This document shows positions 25,627 through 33,161 of a stretch of DNA of 64,000 nt, one piece after another. Below the pieces are notes generated by a model. It was given only the letters and a program-made list of their open reading frames with translations, ran no database searches and was not told the DNA's origin. Location of the stretch: the NCBI GenBank assembly GCA_001874335.1, contig MPDE01000003.1:62001-126000 (forward strand), in the 5' to 3' direction. This stretch comes from Bacteroidetes bacterium MedPE-SWsnd-G2 (GTDB lineage: Bacteria > Bacteroidota > Bacteroidia > Flavobacteriales > Flavobacteriaceae). The translations under genes and the position numbers were made by a program. Numbering within the stretch: the first letter of the stretch is position 1; each line of letters starts with the position of its first letter.

Positions 25627-27282
25627 ATGAAAAAAATAGTTTATTTATTAACCATTTTAGGTACAGTCTTTATAGGTTGTAACCCAATGGAAGATATCCA
25701 TAATGATATCGATAATCAACCAAATCCAGTTGTAGGTCAGGATGAATACACACTTACCGCTGATGATTACGCTGCTTTAGAATTAGGATTTGGAAGCTTT
25801 GATTCTGAAGATCAAGCAAAAGAATTATTACCTCCATTTTTAAGTGATAAATACCCAGTATGGGGTAACGGTTCTGCAGTTGTTGTAGGATATAACCTTT
25901 ATATTGGTAGTGCAGAAGGTGTAAGTGATTACACTGGAGCAGATTCATATTCGTTGACAAATGAAGATTACGCTTTAACGGGTTCTGATGCTTTCGGATT
26001 TTATCCAAATGTAGACCCAGTTGAAGAGATTCCTGCTGTTTTAGCTGCTCAAGTTGATATGCCTACCGAAGGTCAAATCGTTTTGGCAAGATACAAGCAA
26101 TATGTTGGTACTCCAGAAGTAGGTTTAGCTAACGTATATGAGTATAACTTTGATGGTTCTTTCGAAGATTGGACAGTTGTAGATAATTTAGGAGCTCAAG
26201 GTTGGACTTCTGAAGCTGCTTATGCTGAAGGTAACGGTTATGACGGTGGTCAATTTGCTAACGAAGATTGGTTAGTCTCTCCAGAATTAGATTTAACAGA
26301 TGAGTCTAATTTAAAATTCCAAATCAACCAAGCAATTAACTATGCTGGTGATTTAAGTTTAATGAAAATTTTAGTAGCTACAGATTATTCTGGAGATGTT
26401 GCAACGGCAACTTGGACTGAGATTACTTTGGCTAATGCGCCATTAGGAGATAGTAATGATTGGTTCTTATCTGAAGAATATGATTTCTCTGCTTATGATG
26501 GAGAAACTATCAATATCGCATTTAAATACGAATCAACTGATTCTGACGCTGGTCGTTGGAGAATTGATAATGTAGCAGTAAAAACTTTAGGAGTAACTGG
26601 AGACAGAACTTCTGCTGGAGCTTACTTTATGTTTGCAGAAGGTGAATGGGAAGCTGTAGAAGGTGTTTACTTATTAAGCGAAATGGATTTTGATTCAATG
26701 GGTGAAGGATTTGGGCAACCAGGTTACTACAACAACTTTAGTAGTTCAATCTCTCCAAACGATTATATGCCACAATTCATGGCTATTAACTATCCGTTTG
26801 GTCAAGACGATGACGAAATGATTGTTATCTATGATTACTTTTCAAGTTCTAGTGGAGCACAGTTAAGAGGTAACCTTTATACAGTAACAGATGGTGCTTG
26901 GGAAGCGTATTCATCTGTAATCGAGACAACTTTACAGTTTGGTCATGATGGTGTTGAGTGGGTACCTGACAATACTATAAGATATACATTAACTGGTGAT
27001 GATTTTACATTCATTTCAGAAGCTTTAATTAATGAGCCAGGATATGAAGGTCCTGCTGAATCTTGTGGTAACTACGGTAACTTTGACCGTAGAGTAGGTA
27101 ATGCTAATGAATGGACTGACGAAATGTTAGTTGTTGCTATGGATGTATTGCTTAACGGTAGCGTTGATCCAAATGCTGAAGAAGGACAAAAATATGTAAT
27201 GACATTTGCTATCTATAATGGTTCTGCAGGAACTGAAGATTTAGCAGTTATTAAAGAAGGTGGTTCTTGGGTAGCTCAATAA
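25627..27282 (+). CDS. Surface lipoprotein with choice-of-anchor J-type domain, receptor partner
   Basis: This 551-residue lipoprotein has lipobox FIGC (Cys18). Its middle (about 165-320) contains FDGSFEDWTVVDNLGAQGW, NEDWLVSPELDL and RWRIDNVAV, which is the pattern of choice-of-anchor J / MAM-like jelly-roll domains. The rest has repeated YFMFAEGEWEAVEGVYLL-like strands reminiscent of DUF5017-type binding lipoproteins. It follows the TonB-dependent receptor by 11 bases and ends in a strong terminator, so the pair most likely forms one uptake complex, with this protein as the ligand-binding lid or surface partner. Ligand unknown. Confidence 0.78.
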   Translation: MKKIVYLLTILGTVFIGCNPMEDIHNDIDNQPNPVVGQDEYTLTADDYAALELGFGSFDSEDQAKELLPPFLSDKYPVWGNGSAVVVGYNLYIGSAEGVSDYTGADSYSLTNEDYALTGSDAFGFYPNVDPVEEIPAVLAAQVDMPTEGQIVLARYKQYVGTPEVGLANVYEYNFDGSFEDWTVVDNLGAQGWTSEAAYAEGNGYDGGQFANEDWLVSPELDLTDESNLKFQINQAINYAGDLSLMKILVATDYSGDVATATWTEITLANAPLGDSNDWFLSEEYDFSAYDGETINIAFKYESTDSDAGRWRIDNVAVKTLGVTGDRTSAGAYFMFAEGEWEAVEGVYLLSEMDFDSMGEGFGQPGYYNNFSSSISPNDYMPQFMAINYPFGQDDDEMIVIYDYFSSSSGAQLRGNLYTVTDGAWEAYSSVIETTLQFGHDGVEWVPDNTIRYTLTGDDFTFISEALINEPGYEGPAESCGNYGNFDRRVGNANEWTDEMLVVAMDVLLNGSVDPNAEEGQKYVMTFAIYNGSAGTEDLAVIKEGGSWVAQ

Positions 27283-27294
27283 TCGCTTTGGCAT

Positions 27295-27330
27295 AAAAAA
27301 AAAGCCTATCAGAAATGATAGGCTTTTTTT
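27295..27330. terminator. Bidirectional terminator between the receptor operon and gldD
   Basis: A 13-bp perfect stem (AAAAAAGCCTATC with GATAGGCTTTTTT) has A-runs and T-runs on both sides, so it can stop transcription from both converging units. Confidence 0.92.
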
Positions 27331-27336
27331 ATGCTT

Positions 27337-27921
27337 TTATTTTTCAATTGATTTCCATTTCAAGGATTCCATAATTTGTTTGATGTCATTTTTTAAATAA
27401 TGTGCAGCGGGATAAATAGAATCATAATTGGGTTTAGTGTAGAAGTATAAAGACCCGTTTACAAAGTGATTTATACTGTCTGTTACGTAAAACTGCGATT
27501 GAGATGCCGCATTACCACCAACTTCATAAAACATGCCGTAAACATCTTCTTTTTCGTTTGCATAAATCTGTTCTACAATCTCATCAGCTTTTACCGTATG
27601 CTTTTGAGTCAAATTTTGAGCATCTCTTAAATGGTCTTTTAAATTGCCATTAACTGGCTTGTATGTTAGGTAAATAGTGCCTTTTAGATTAGGGTATTCT
27701 ATGTTTATACCATGAACCCCAGTTTTTGTATTAACCTTAATGTTAGTTATAGGTTTTGCGAAAATGTTTCTTTCAAACACAAAAGGAACACCCAAGTTTA
27801 CCTCTTTATATTCGGGTGCAGGATATTCTAAACGTAATAAAGCTTTGGGTTTAGGCAGTGTATCTTCGTCACCACAAGAAAACATTAACGCTGTTAATGC
27901 TATTAAAGTTATTTTTTTCAT
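27337..27921 (-). CDS. gldD: Gliding motility lipoprotein GldD
   Basis: The 194-residue lipoprotein has lipobox MFSC (Cys16) followed by GDED. The body, with LLRLEYPAPEYKEV, GVHGINIEYPNLKGTIYLTY and MFYEVGGNAASQSQFYVTDS, matches GldD as I recall it. In Flavobacterium johnsoniae gldD is required for gliding, and the gliding proteins work alongside the type IX secretion apparatus. It overlaps the gldE stop by four bases and lies in the conserved order mutY-ssb-gldE-gldD. Its molecular role is not known. Confidence 0.93.
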   Translation of the reverse strand: MKKITLIALTALMFSCGDEDTLPKPKALLRLEYPAPEYKEVNLGVPFVFERNIFAKPITNIKVNTKTGVHGINIEYPNLKGTIYLTYKPVNGNLKDHLRDAQNLTQKHTVKADEIVEQIYANEKEDVYGMFYEVGGNAASQSQFYVTDSINHFVNGSLYFYTKPNYDSIYPAAHYLKNDIKQIMESLKWKSIEK

Positions 27922-29228
27922 GAACTTGGCAATGTTGTCTTAATGCGCTTAAGTCTTTTTCGGTCTAATGCTTCAATGGTAAAGACGTAATTATTAAAAC
28001 TTATTTTATTATTTAATTTTGGGAAACTCCCTGATATTTCTAAAATAAAACCGGCAATGGTTTCAGCTTCTCCTTTTCGATCTTCAAAAACTTGAGGCTC
28101 TTTAATTTTTACAATTTTATAAAAATCTTTTAAAGTTGTTTTGCCTTCAAACACATAGTTTAAATCATCAATTTTGGTGTAGCTAATATCGTCCTCATCA
28201 AACTCATCACTAATATCACCAACAATTTCTTCAATTACATCTTCTAATGAAATAATACCTGAGGTTCCACCGTATTCATCTACTACAACGGCTAAATGCA
28301 CCTTTTTGTTTTTGAATTCTACCATTAAATCATCTAATTTCTTGTTTTCTGGAACAAAAAATGGATTTCTGATGAGTGAGGCCCATTCAAATTCGTTTTT
28401 ATCTAAAAATGGAAGTAAGTCTTTAATGTATAAAATACCTTCAATGTTATCGATATTGTCTTTGTAAACAGGTATTCTTGAATAGCCTTGTTTTACAATG
28501 TTAGGAAGGATGTCTTTAAATTTAGTCGAAACTTCTATCGCAAATATGTCAATTCTTGGTTGCATGACTTGCTTGGTGTCTGTGTTCCCAAAAGACACGA
28601 TGCCTTGTAATATTTTATGTTCTTCAATAGTTGTTTCTCCATCACTTGTGAGTTCTAATGCTTGTGACAACTGGTTGACACTTATGTTCGATTTCTGCTT
28701 ACCAAGTTTTTTGTTAATGAGATTCGTAAACGACTTCATAGGATAAGTTATAGGGGAGAACAAGACGTTTAAAAACCGTAAAGGGTATGCCATAAATGAA
28801 GAGAACTTAACATTGTTCCTACTGGCGTATACCTTGGGAAGAATTTCTCCAAAAAGTAGAATTAAAAAAGTAACCAATCCTACTTCTATAGCAAACCTTA
28901 CGTATCTATTACTGATGTCATTAAAAAGAAACTCGCCTATATATGCAAATAGTAATACTACCGCAATATTTATAAAGTTATTGGCGACTAATATTGTTGC
29001 TAATAATTTATTGGGTTGTTGTAATAACCGATCTATAATTTTGAAACGTTGAGGTGAGCGTTCTAAGCCGTTTTCTATATCAGATCTGCTAAGAGAAAAA
29101 ACAGCGACTTCAACCCCAGAAATTAGGGCAGAGCAAATTAATAATAAACTAAGAACGGTAAGCCCAATAATTAAGGTGTAGTTTAATTGAAAGGCGATAA
29201 ATAAAAAACTCGTGGGTTCAGGATCCAA
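27918..29228 (-). CDS. gldE: Gliding motility-associated protein GldE (CNNM/CBS membrane protein)
   Basis: The 436-residue protein has an N-terminal CNNM (DUF21) membrane domain with about four helices (residues 12-165), paired CBS domains (about 205-330, including QPRIDIFAI and SRIPVYKDNIDNIEGILYIKDLL, then VDEYGGTSGIISLEDVIEEIVGDI) and a C-terminal CorC_HlyC domain (345-430, with AETIAGFILEISGSFP). Relatives transport Mg2+/Co2+ or sense ions. In F. johnsoniae gldE lies with gldD and can modulate gldD phenotypes. It follows ssb by 23 bases. Confidence 0.93.
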   Translation of the reverse strand: MDPEPTSFLFIAFQLNYTLIIGLTVLSLLLICSALISGVEVAVFSLSRSDIENGLERSPQRFKIIDRLLQQPNKLLATILVANNFINIAVVLLFAYIGEFLFNDISNRYVRFAIEVGLVTFLILLFGEILPKVYASRNNVKFSSFMAYPLRFLNVLFSPITYPMKSFTNLINKKLGKQKSNISVNQLSQALELTSDGETTIEEHKILQGIVSFGNTDTKQVMQPRIDIFAIEVSTKFKDILPNIVKQGYSRIPVYKDNIDNIEGILYIKDLLPFLDKNEFEWASLIRNPFFVPENKKLDDLMVEFKNKKVHLAVVVDEYGGTSGIISLEDVIEEIVGDISDEFDEDDISYTKIDDLNYVFEGKTTLKDFYKIVKIKEPQVFEDRKGEAETIAGFILEISGSFPKLNNKISFNNYVFTIEALDRKRLKRIKTTLPSS

Positions 29229-29251
29229 TTTAATGGGGTTTAGTTATACAA

Positions 29252-29695
29252 TTAAAACGGTAAGTCGTCTGGTTCACTTGGCGCAGTTGATGCGTTGTTT
29301 TCAGTAGATTTCTCAACGGATTGATTTTGGTTTTGTTGTGCATTGATTTCAGATTCTCTCTTTGTCGATAAAAATGTAAAATCTGTACACTGTATTTCGG
29401 TTGAGTAGCGTTCGGTACCTTTATCGTCTTGCCACTTTCTGGTTTTAAGTCGGCCTTCAACATAAATTTTATCCCCCTTACTCAAATACTTTTCGCAAAT
29501 TTCAGCGCCTTTGTTGCGCACTACAATATTATGCCACTCTGTGTTAGAGACACGTTCGTTGGTTTGTTTATTGGTATAGGTTTCGTTAGTCGCTAACGGA
29601 AATCTTCCAACGCAGCCTCCGCCTTCAAAATAGTGCATTTTCACTTCATCTCCTAAATGCCCAATTAGCATTACTTTGTTTAAGGTTCCAGACAT
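29252..29695 (-). CDS. ssb: Single-stranded DNA-binding protein
   Basis: A 147-residue SSB with an OB fold (about 1-105: LNKVMLIGHLGDEVKMHYFE, then NTEWHNIVV, GDKIYVEGRLKTRKWQD), a Gln/Asn-rich linker, and the acidic tip DDLPF that in SSBs recruits replication and repair partners. A TAATTTTG element on this strand at 29718-29725 provides a likely promoter about 18 bases upstream of the leader. It heads the ssb-gldE-gldD unit. Confidence 0.95.
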   Translation of the reverse strand: MSGTLNKVMLIGHLGDEVKMHYFEGGGCVGRFPLATNETYTNKQTNERVSNTEWHNIVVRNKGAEICEKYLSKGDKIYVEGRLKTRKWQDDKGTERYSTEIQCTDFTFLSTKRESEINAQQNQNQSVEKSTENNASTAPSEPDDLPF

Positions 29696-29717
29696 ATTAT
29701 AATTTAATTACGGTTGG

Positions 29718-29725
29718 CAAAATTA
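29718..29725 (-). promoter_or_regulatory. Candidate -7 element for ssb-gldE-gldD
   Basis: The minus strand reads TAATTTTG, a match to TAnnTTTG, with the predicted start about 17 bases before the ssb ATG. It lies in the 75-base mutY-ssb gap. No clear -33 box is seen. Confidence 0.45.
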
Positions 29726-29770
29726 CTTCTTTTTATTAGTAACTTAAAAGTAATAAAAATATTGATTGCT

Positions 29771-30817
29771 TTATTTCGTGTTCTCAAATTGCGTGATAAA
29801 ATTAGCTATAAGTGTTGGTGCAGGGAACTCTTTTATGATTTTATAAAGAATTTTTTCTGCGTATAGCTCTGAGCACCTTATAATATAAAAGTGTGTGTGC
29901 AAATGTTGATGAGATAATTTGTGAATAATCTCCTCCTTATTATATAATGAAATTTCAAATTCTTGCTGACCTATTATGGTATTAAATACCTCTGAAGACT
30001 TAATATCGACGTAGTTTAATTTCTTTGAAGATTCTATTAGCGGAAATTGATAAAGGTTTTGCCAAATTCCTTTTCCTGTTCTTTGTTGAAATATGGTATG
30101 ATTGTCTTCTGTTAGAAACACCAAATATGAAAAATGTTTTTTTGTCACTTTGGTTTTCTTAAGTTTTACTGGTAGTTTTTCAACACTTTTAGTTTGGTAG
30201 GCAACACAACCAGTTTGTAACGGACACTTTATACAGTCTGGGGCCTTTGGTTTGCACATTCTTGCGCCATACTCCATAATGGCCTGGTTAAAAAGTGCCG
30301 GATGTTTAGGGTCAATAAGATGACTTGCAAGTGTTTTAAATTGTTTGTTGCCTTCGGTAGAGTTGATTGGTGTGGAAATTCCATAAAAACGAGAAAGCAC
30401 TCTATATACATTCCCGTCAACCACAGCAGTAACTTCATTAAAACAAATTGAAGCTACAGCGCTAGCGGTGTAATCACCCACTCCTTTTAATTTTAGCAAC
30501 TCTTTATATGTATTTGGGAATTTGCCGTTGAAATCTGAGACGATTTGCTTAGCTGTAAAATGTAAATTTCTGGCTCGAGAATAGTATCCTAAGCCCTGCC
30601 AAAGATTCAAAACCTCTTCTTCTGTGGCGTTTGCAAGGTCAAAAATAGTAGGGAAATGCGTTAAAAATTGCCTAAAATATGGCAGACCTTGCTTGACTTG
30701 AGTTTGCTGAAGTATAATTTCTGATAGCCAAATTTGATAGGGGTCTGTGGTGTGTCGCCACGGTAAATCTCGCTTATTAATTGAATACCAGTTAGTTATG
30801 GTTGATGAAAATTTCAT
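29771..30817 (-). CDS. mutY: A/G-specific adenine glycosylase
   Basis: MutY removes adenine mispaired with 8-oxoguanine. The 348 residues contain the HhH-GPD domain with catalytic Glu33 (SEIILQQTQ), the hairpin LKGVGDYTASA (110-120), Asp134 in VVDGNVYRVLSR, the [4Fe-4S] cysteines 188, 195, 198 and 204 (C-x6-C-x2-C-x5-C) and a NUDIX-like C-terminal domain (about 225-340) for 8-oxoG recognition. All key residues are intact. It begins the conserved mutY-ssb-gldE-gldD block. Confidence 0.96.
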   Translation of the reverse strand: MKFSSTITNWYSINKRDLPWRHTTDPYQIWLSEIILQQTQVKQGLPYFRQFLTHFPTIFDLANATEEEVLNLWQGLGYYSRARNLHFTAKQIVSDFNGKFPNTYKELLKLKGVGDYTASAVASICFNEVTAVVDGNVYRVLSRFYGISTPINSTEGNKQFKTLASHLIDPKHPALFNQAIMEYGARMCKPKAPDCIKCPLQTGCVAYQTKSVEKLPVKLKKTKVTKKHFSYLVFLTEDNHTIFQQRTGKGIWQNLYQFPLIESSKKLNYVDIKSSEVFNTIIGQQEFEISLYNKEEIIHKLSHQHLHTHFYIIRCSELYAEKILYKIIKEFPAPTLIANFITQFENTK

Positions 30818-30879
30818 AAATTTGTGTTGAGAGTCTGCGAATTTAATTCTTTAGAAGCTTAAATTTTAATTATTTAGGC

Positions 30880-30911
30880 TTGAAATATTGAAATTAAATT
30901 ACCTATATTTG
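30880..30911 (+). promoter_or_regulatory. Two-box Bacteroidota promoter for the HU gene
   Basis: TTG at 30880-30882 and TATATTTG at 30904-30911 are separated by 21 bases, fitting the TTG / TAnnTTTG promoter of Bacteroidota. The start would be near 30917, giving a leader of about 35 bases before the ATG at 30952. Confidence 0.6.
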
Positions 30912-30951
30912 CAGTCCTAATATTTAATTGATAACCCTAAAATTTAATATA

Positions 30952-31245
30952 ATGACTAAAGCTGATATTGTAGCGAAAATTTCTGATAAATTAGGAATTG
31001 AAAAAGGAGATGTACAAGCAACTGTTGAAACATTCATGGAAGAGGTGAAAACTTCTTTAGAAAGTGGAGATAATGTTTACTTGAGAGGATTTGGAAGTTT
31101 TATTATAAAAACTAGAGCTGAAAAAACTGGAAGAAATATTTCTAAGAATACAACTATTAAAATTCCAGCTCACAATATTCCAGCATTCAAGCCAGCAAAA
31201 GTTTTTGTTGAAGGCGTAAAAACGAATGTTGAAGTTGAGAGCTAA
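30952..31245 (+). CDS. HU family DNA-binding protein
   Basis: The 97-residue nucleoid protein begins MTKADIVAKISDKLGI and contains the DNA-binding arm region GFGSFIIKTRAEKTGRNISK (family pattern GFGxF...R..R.GRNPxT), with IPAHNIPAFKPAKVF after it. Family members bend DNA as dimers. The ATG at 30952 is preferred over an upstream one at 30928 because it matches the family N-terminus. A two-box promoter precedes it, and a small basic-protein gene follows after 35 bases, likely in the same transcript. Confidence 0.93.
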   Translation: MTKADIVAKISDKLGIEKGDVQATVETFMEEVKTSLESGDNVYLRGFGSFIIKTRAEKTGRNISKNTTIKIPAHNIPAFKPAKVFVEGVKTNVEVES

Positions 31246-31280
31246 ACAATAAACTATTATTAATTTTAAAACTTTGATTT

Positions 31281-31370
31281 ATGCCAAGTGGTAAAAAAAG
31301 AAAGAGACACAAGGTAGCGACACATAAGCGCAAGAAACGTAGACGCGCTAATCGTCACAAAAAGAAATAA
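31281..31370 (+). CDS. 29-residue extremely basic protein, probable ribosome-associated peptide
   Basis: An ATG at 31281 opens a 29-codon frame starting MPSGKKRKRHKVATHKRKK and ending in RHKKK; about two thirds of residues are Lys, Arg or His. The composition is like small ribosomal proteins (Thx, bL36 size class). It lies between the HU gene and a strong terminator and just before the RNase G gene, so it is very likely transcribed. I recall the same peptide from other flavobacterial genomes in this place. A new small protein, bL38, was reported in the F. johnsoniae ribosome; whether this is that protein I cannot confirm from sequence alone. Confidence 0.75.
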   Translation: MPSGKKRKRHKVATHKRKKRRRANRHKKK

Positions 31371-31373
31371 ATT

Positions 31374-31410
31374 GAAAAAGTAGTTTTATAACTACTTTTT
31401 CATTTTTTTT
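31374..31410 (+). terminator. Intrinsic terminator after the small basic-protein gene
   Basis: GAAAAAGTAGTT (31374-31385) pairs perfectly with AACTACTTTTTC (31390-31401) and is followed by ATTTTTTTT, three bases after the stop codon. Confidence 0.9.
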
Positions 31411-31523
31411 ACAAAAACGTTCTTTGATATAAAATTCATAAATACAACTGCTAATACCTTGGCAGCTTATGAATTTACCGGATTAACATCCTGTGTCAAA
31501 AATTTAGTATAATCCATCTATCT

Positions 31524-31545
31524 CATTGATTTGAGGTGGATATAA
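31524..31545 (+). repeat. Possible hairpin in the 5' region of the RNase G gene
   Basis: In the 144 bases before the start, the segments ATCCATCT and AGGTGGAT, with an inner CTCA/TGAG pair, can form a nested stem around 31513-31542 (approximate limits). RNase E of E. coli controls its own mRNA through its 5' region; whether this hairpin does similar work is speculation. The remainder of the gap shows nothing I can name. Confidence 0.25.
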
Positions 31546-31554
31546 ATTTACAAC

Positions 31555-33099
31555 ATGAATAAAGAATTAATTATTCGATCAAGTTCAGATGTTGTTGATT
31601 TTGCCTTATTAAAAGATGGAAAACTTATTGAATTACATAAGGACGAAGATGATAACAACTTTGCGGTTGGCGATGTGTTTATCGCTAAAATACGCAAAGC
31701 TGTTCCAGGACTAAATGCTGCTTTTGTAAATGTAGGCTATGAAAAAGATGCCTTTTTACATTATCACGATTTAGGGCCTCAATTATCTTCTCTTTTGAAA
31801 TTCGTTAAACGTGTAAGCACAGGGAAACCAACAGATTTTTTATTTAAAAATTTCCCATTTGAGAAGGATATTGATAAAAACGGAGCAATAGCAAACGTTT
31901 TAAAATCAAATCAGTCTACTTTAGTACAAATAGTTAAAGAACCTATTTCCACCAAAGGCCCCCGAATAAGTTCGGAGTTGTCTATTGCTGGTAGGTATAT
32001 TGTTTTAGTACCATTTTCAGACCGGATTTCAATTTCACAAAAAATTGAATCTAAAGAAGAAAAAGATCGTTTAAAACGATTGGTGAAGAGCATTACACCT
32101 AAAGGCTTTGGCGTCATTGTACGTACAGTCGCTGAAGGCAAGAAAGTTGCCGAGCTCGACAAAGATTTGCAGAATTTGCTGGATAGATGGACAGCAATGT
32201 GTAAAAAATTGTACAAAGCACATCACCCGAGTAAAGTACTTGGAGAAATGAACAAGGCCTCTTCTATGTTAAGAGACATTTTTAACGATTCATTTTCAAG
32301 TATCATAGTGGATGATGAAGCTTTATATGTACAGATAAAAGATTATGTGCAAGAAATTGCACCAAAAAAAGAGTCTATTGTGAAGTTGTATAAAAATGGC
32401 GTACCAATTTTTGAAAAGTACGGTATTGAAAGACAAATTAAAACTTCATTTGGACGTACAGTATCGATGGCAAAAGGAGCGTATTTAGTGATTGAACACA
32501 CAGAGGCCCTTCATGTTGTCGATGTAAATAGCGGTAATCGATCTAATAAAGAAAAAAATCAGGAAGACACGGCTTTAGAAGTGAATTTAATTTCAGCCTC
32601 AGAAATAGCACGACAATTGAGATTGCGTGATATGGGAGGAATTATAGTCGTAGACTTTATCGATATGTCTAACCCTGAAAACCGTAAAAAGCTGTACAAT
32701 CATCTTCGTGATGAAATGAAAGATGATAAAGCAAAACATAAAATATTACCTCCGAGTAAATTTGGATTAGTTCAAATTACAAGACAACGCGTTCGCCCGG
32801 AAAGGAATATTAAAACCAAAGAAGAAAATCCTAACGGATCTATTGGAGGTGAAATCGAAGCACCAATTAAAATTGTGCAGAAAATCACCACTGATTTGGA
32901 AAGACTCTTCAAGAAAGACTATAATAAGGTGACCTTAAACACGCATCCTTTTATAGCGGCCTTTTTAACCAAAGGGTTTCCATCAATACGTTGGAAATGG
33001 TTTTTTGACCATAGAAAATGGGTAAAGATTTTACCCAGAGATGCTTACACTTATCTTGAATACCATTTTTATGATGAAAATGGAAAAGAAATCAAATAA
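31555..33099 (+). CDS. rng: Ribonuclease E/G family endoribonuclease
   Basis: This 514-residue protein corresponds to the catalytic core of RNase E/G, which cleaves single-stranded RNA in rRNA maturation and mRNA decay. It has an S1 domain (about 35-130, GDVFIAKIRKAVPGLNAAFV) and the DNase-I-like catalytic part with the metal-binding aspartates in LHVVDVNSGN and MGGIIVVDFIDM. The usual zinc-link CPxCxGxG after QRVRPE is missing: the region reads ENPNGSIGGEIEAP, and I find only one Cys in the whole protein. There is no RNase-E-like scaffold tail, so RNase G is the better name. A bidirectional terminator follows. Confidence 0.94.
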   Translation: MNKELIIRSSSDVVDFALLKDGKLIELHKDEDDNNFAVGDVFIAKIRKAVPGLNAAFVNVGYEKDAFLHYHDLGPQLSSLLKFVKRVSTGKPTDFLFKNFPFEKDIDKNGAIANVLKSNQSTLVQIVKEPISTKGPRISSELSIAGRYIVLVPFSDRISISQKIESKEEKDRLKRLVKSITPKGFGVIVRTVAEGKKVAELDKDLQNLLDRWTAMCKKLYKAHHPSKVLGEMNKASSMLRDIFNDSFSSIIVDDEALYVQIKDYVQEIAPKKESIVKLYKNGVPIFEKYGIERQIKTSFGRTVSMAKGAYLVIEHTEALHVVDVNSGNRSNKEKNQEDTALEVNLISASEIARQLRLRDMGGIIVVDFIDMSNPENRKKLYNHLRDEMKDDKAKHKILPPSKFGLVQITRQRVRPERNIKTKEENPNGSIGGEIEAPIKIVQKITTDLERLFKKDYNKVTLNTHPFIAAFLTKGFPSIRWKWFFDHRKWVKILPRDAYTYLEYHFYDENGKEIK

Positions 33100-33104
33100 T
33101 ATCT

Positions 33105-33140
33105 AAAAAAAGCCCTTCCTATATTGGAAGGGCTTTTTTG
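33105..33140. terminator. Bidirectional terminator between rng and the aldo/keto reductase
   Basis: AAAAAAGCCCTTCC pairs with GGAAGGGCTTTTTT around a TATATT-like loop, with A and T runs on both sides, between two converging genes. Confidence 0.92.
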
Positions 33141-33161
33141 TTTTATATCAAATCCAACTAT

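Noticed and set aside
23075-27282. Polysaccharide utilisation locus (SusC/SusD)
   Set aside because: The receptor is too short for SusC, the lipoprotein lacks the SusD helical pattern, and no glycoside hydrolase or regulator is near.
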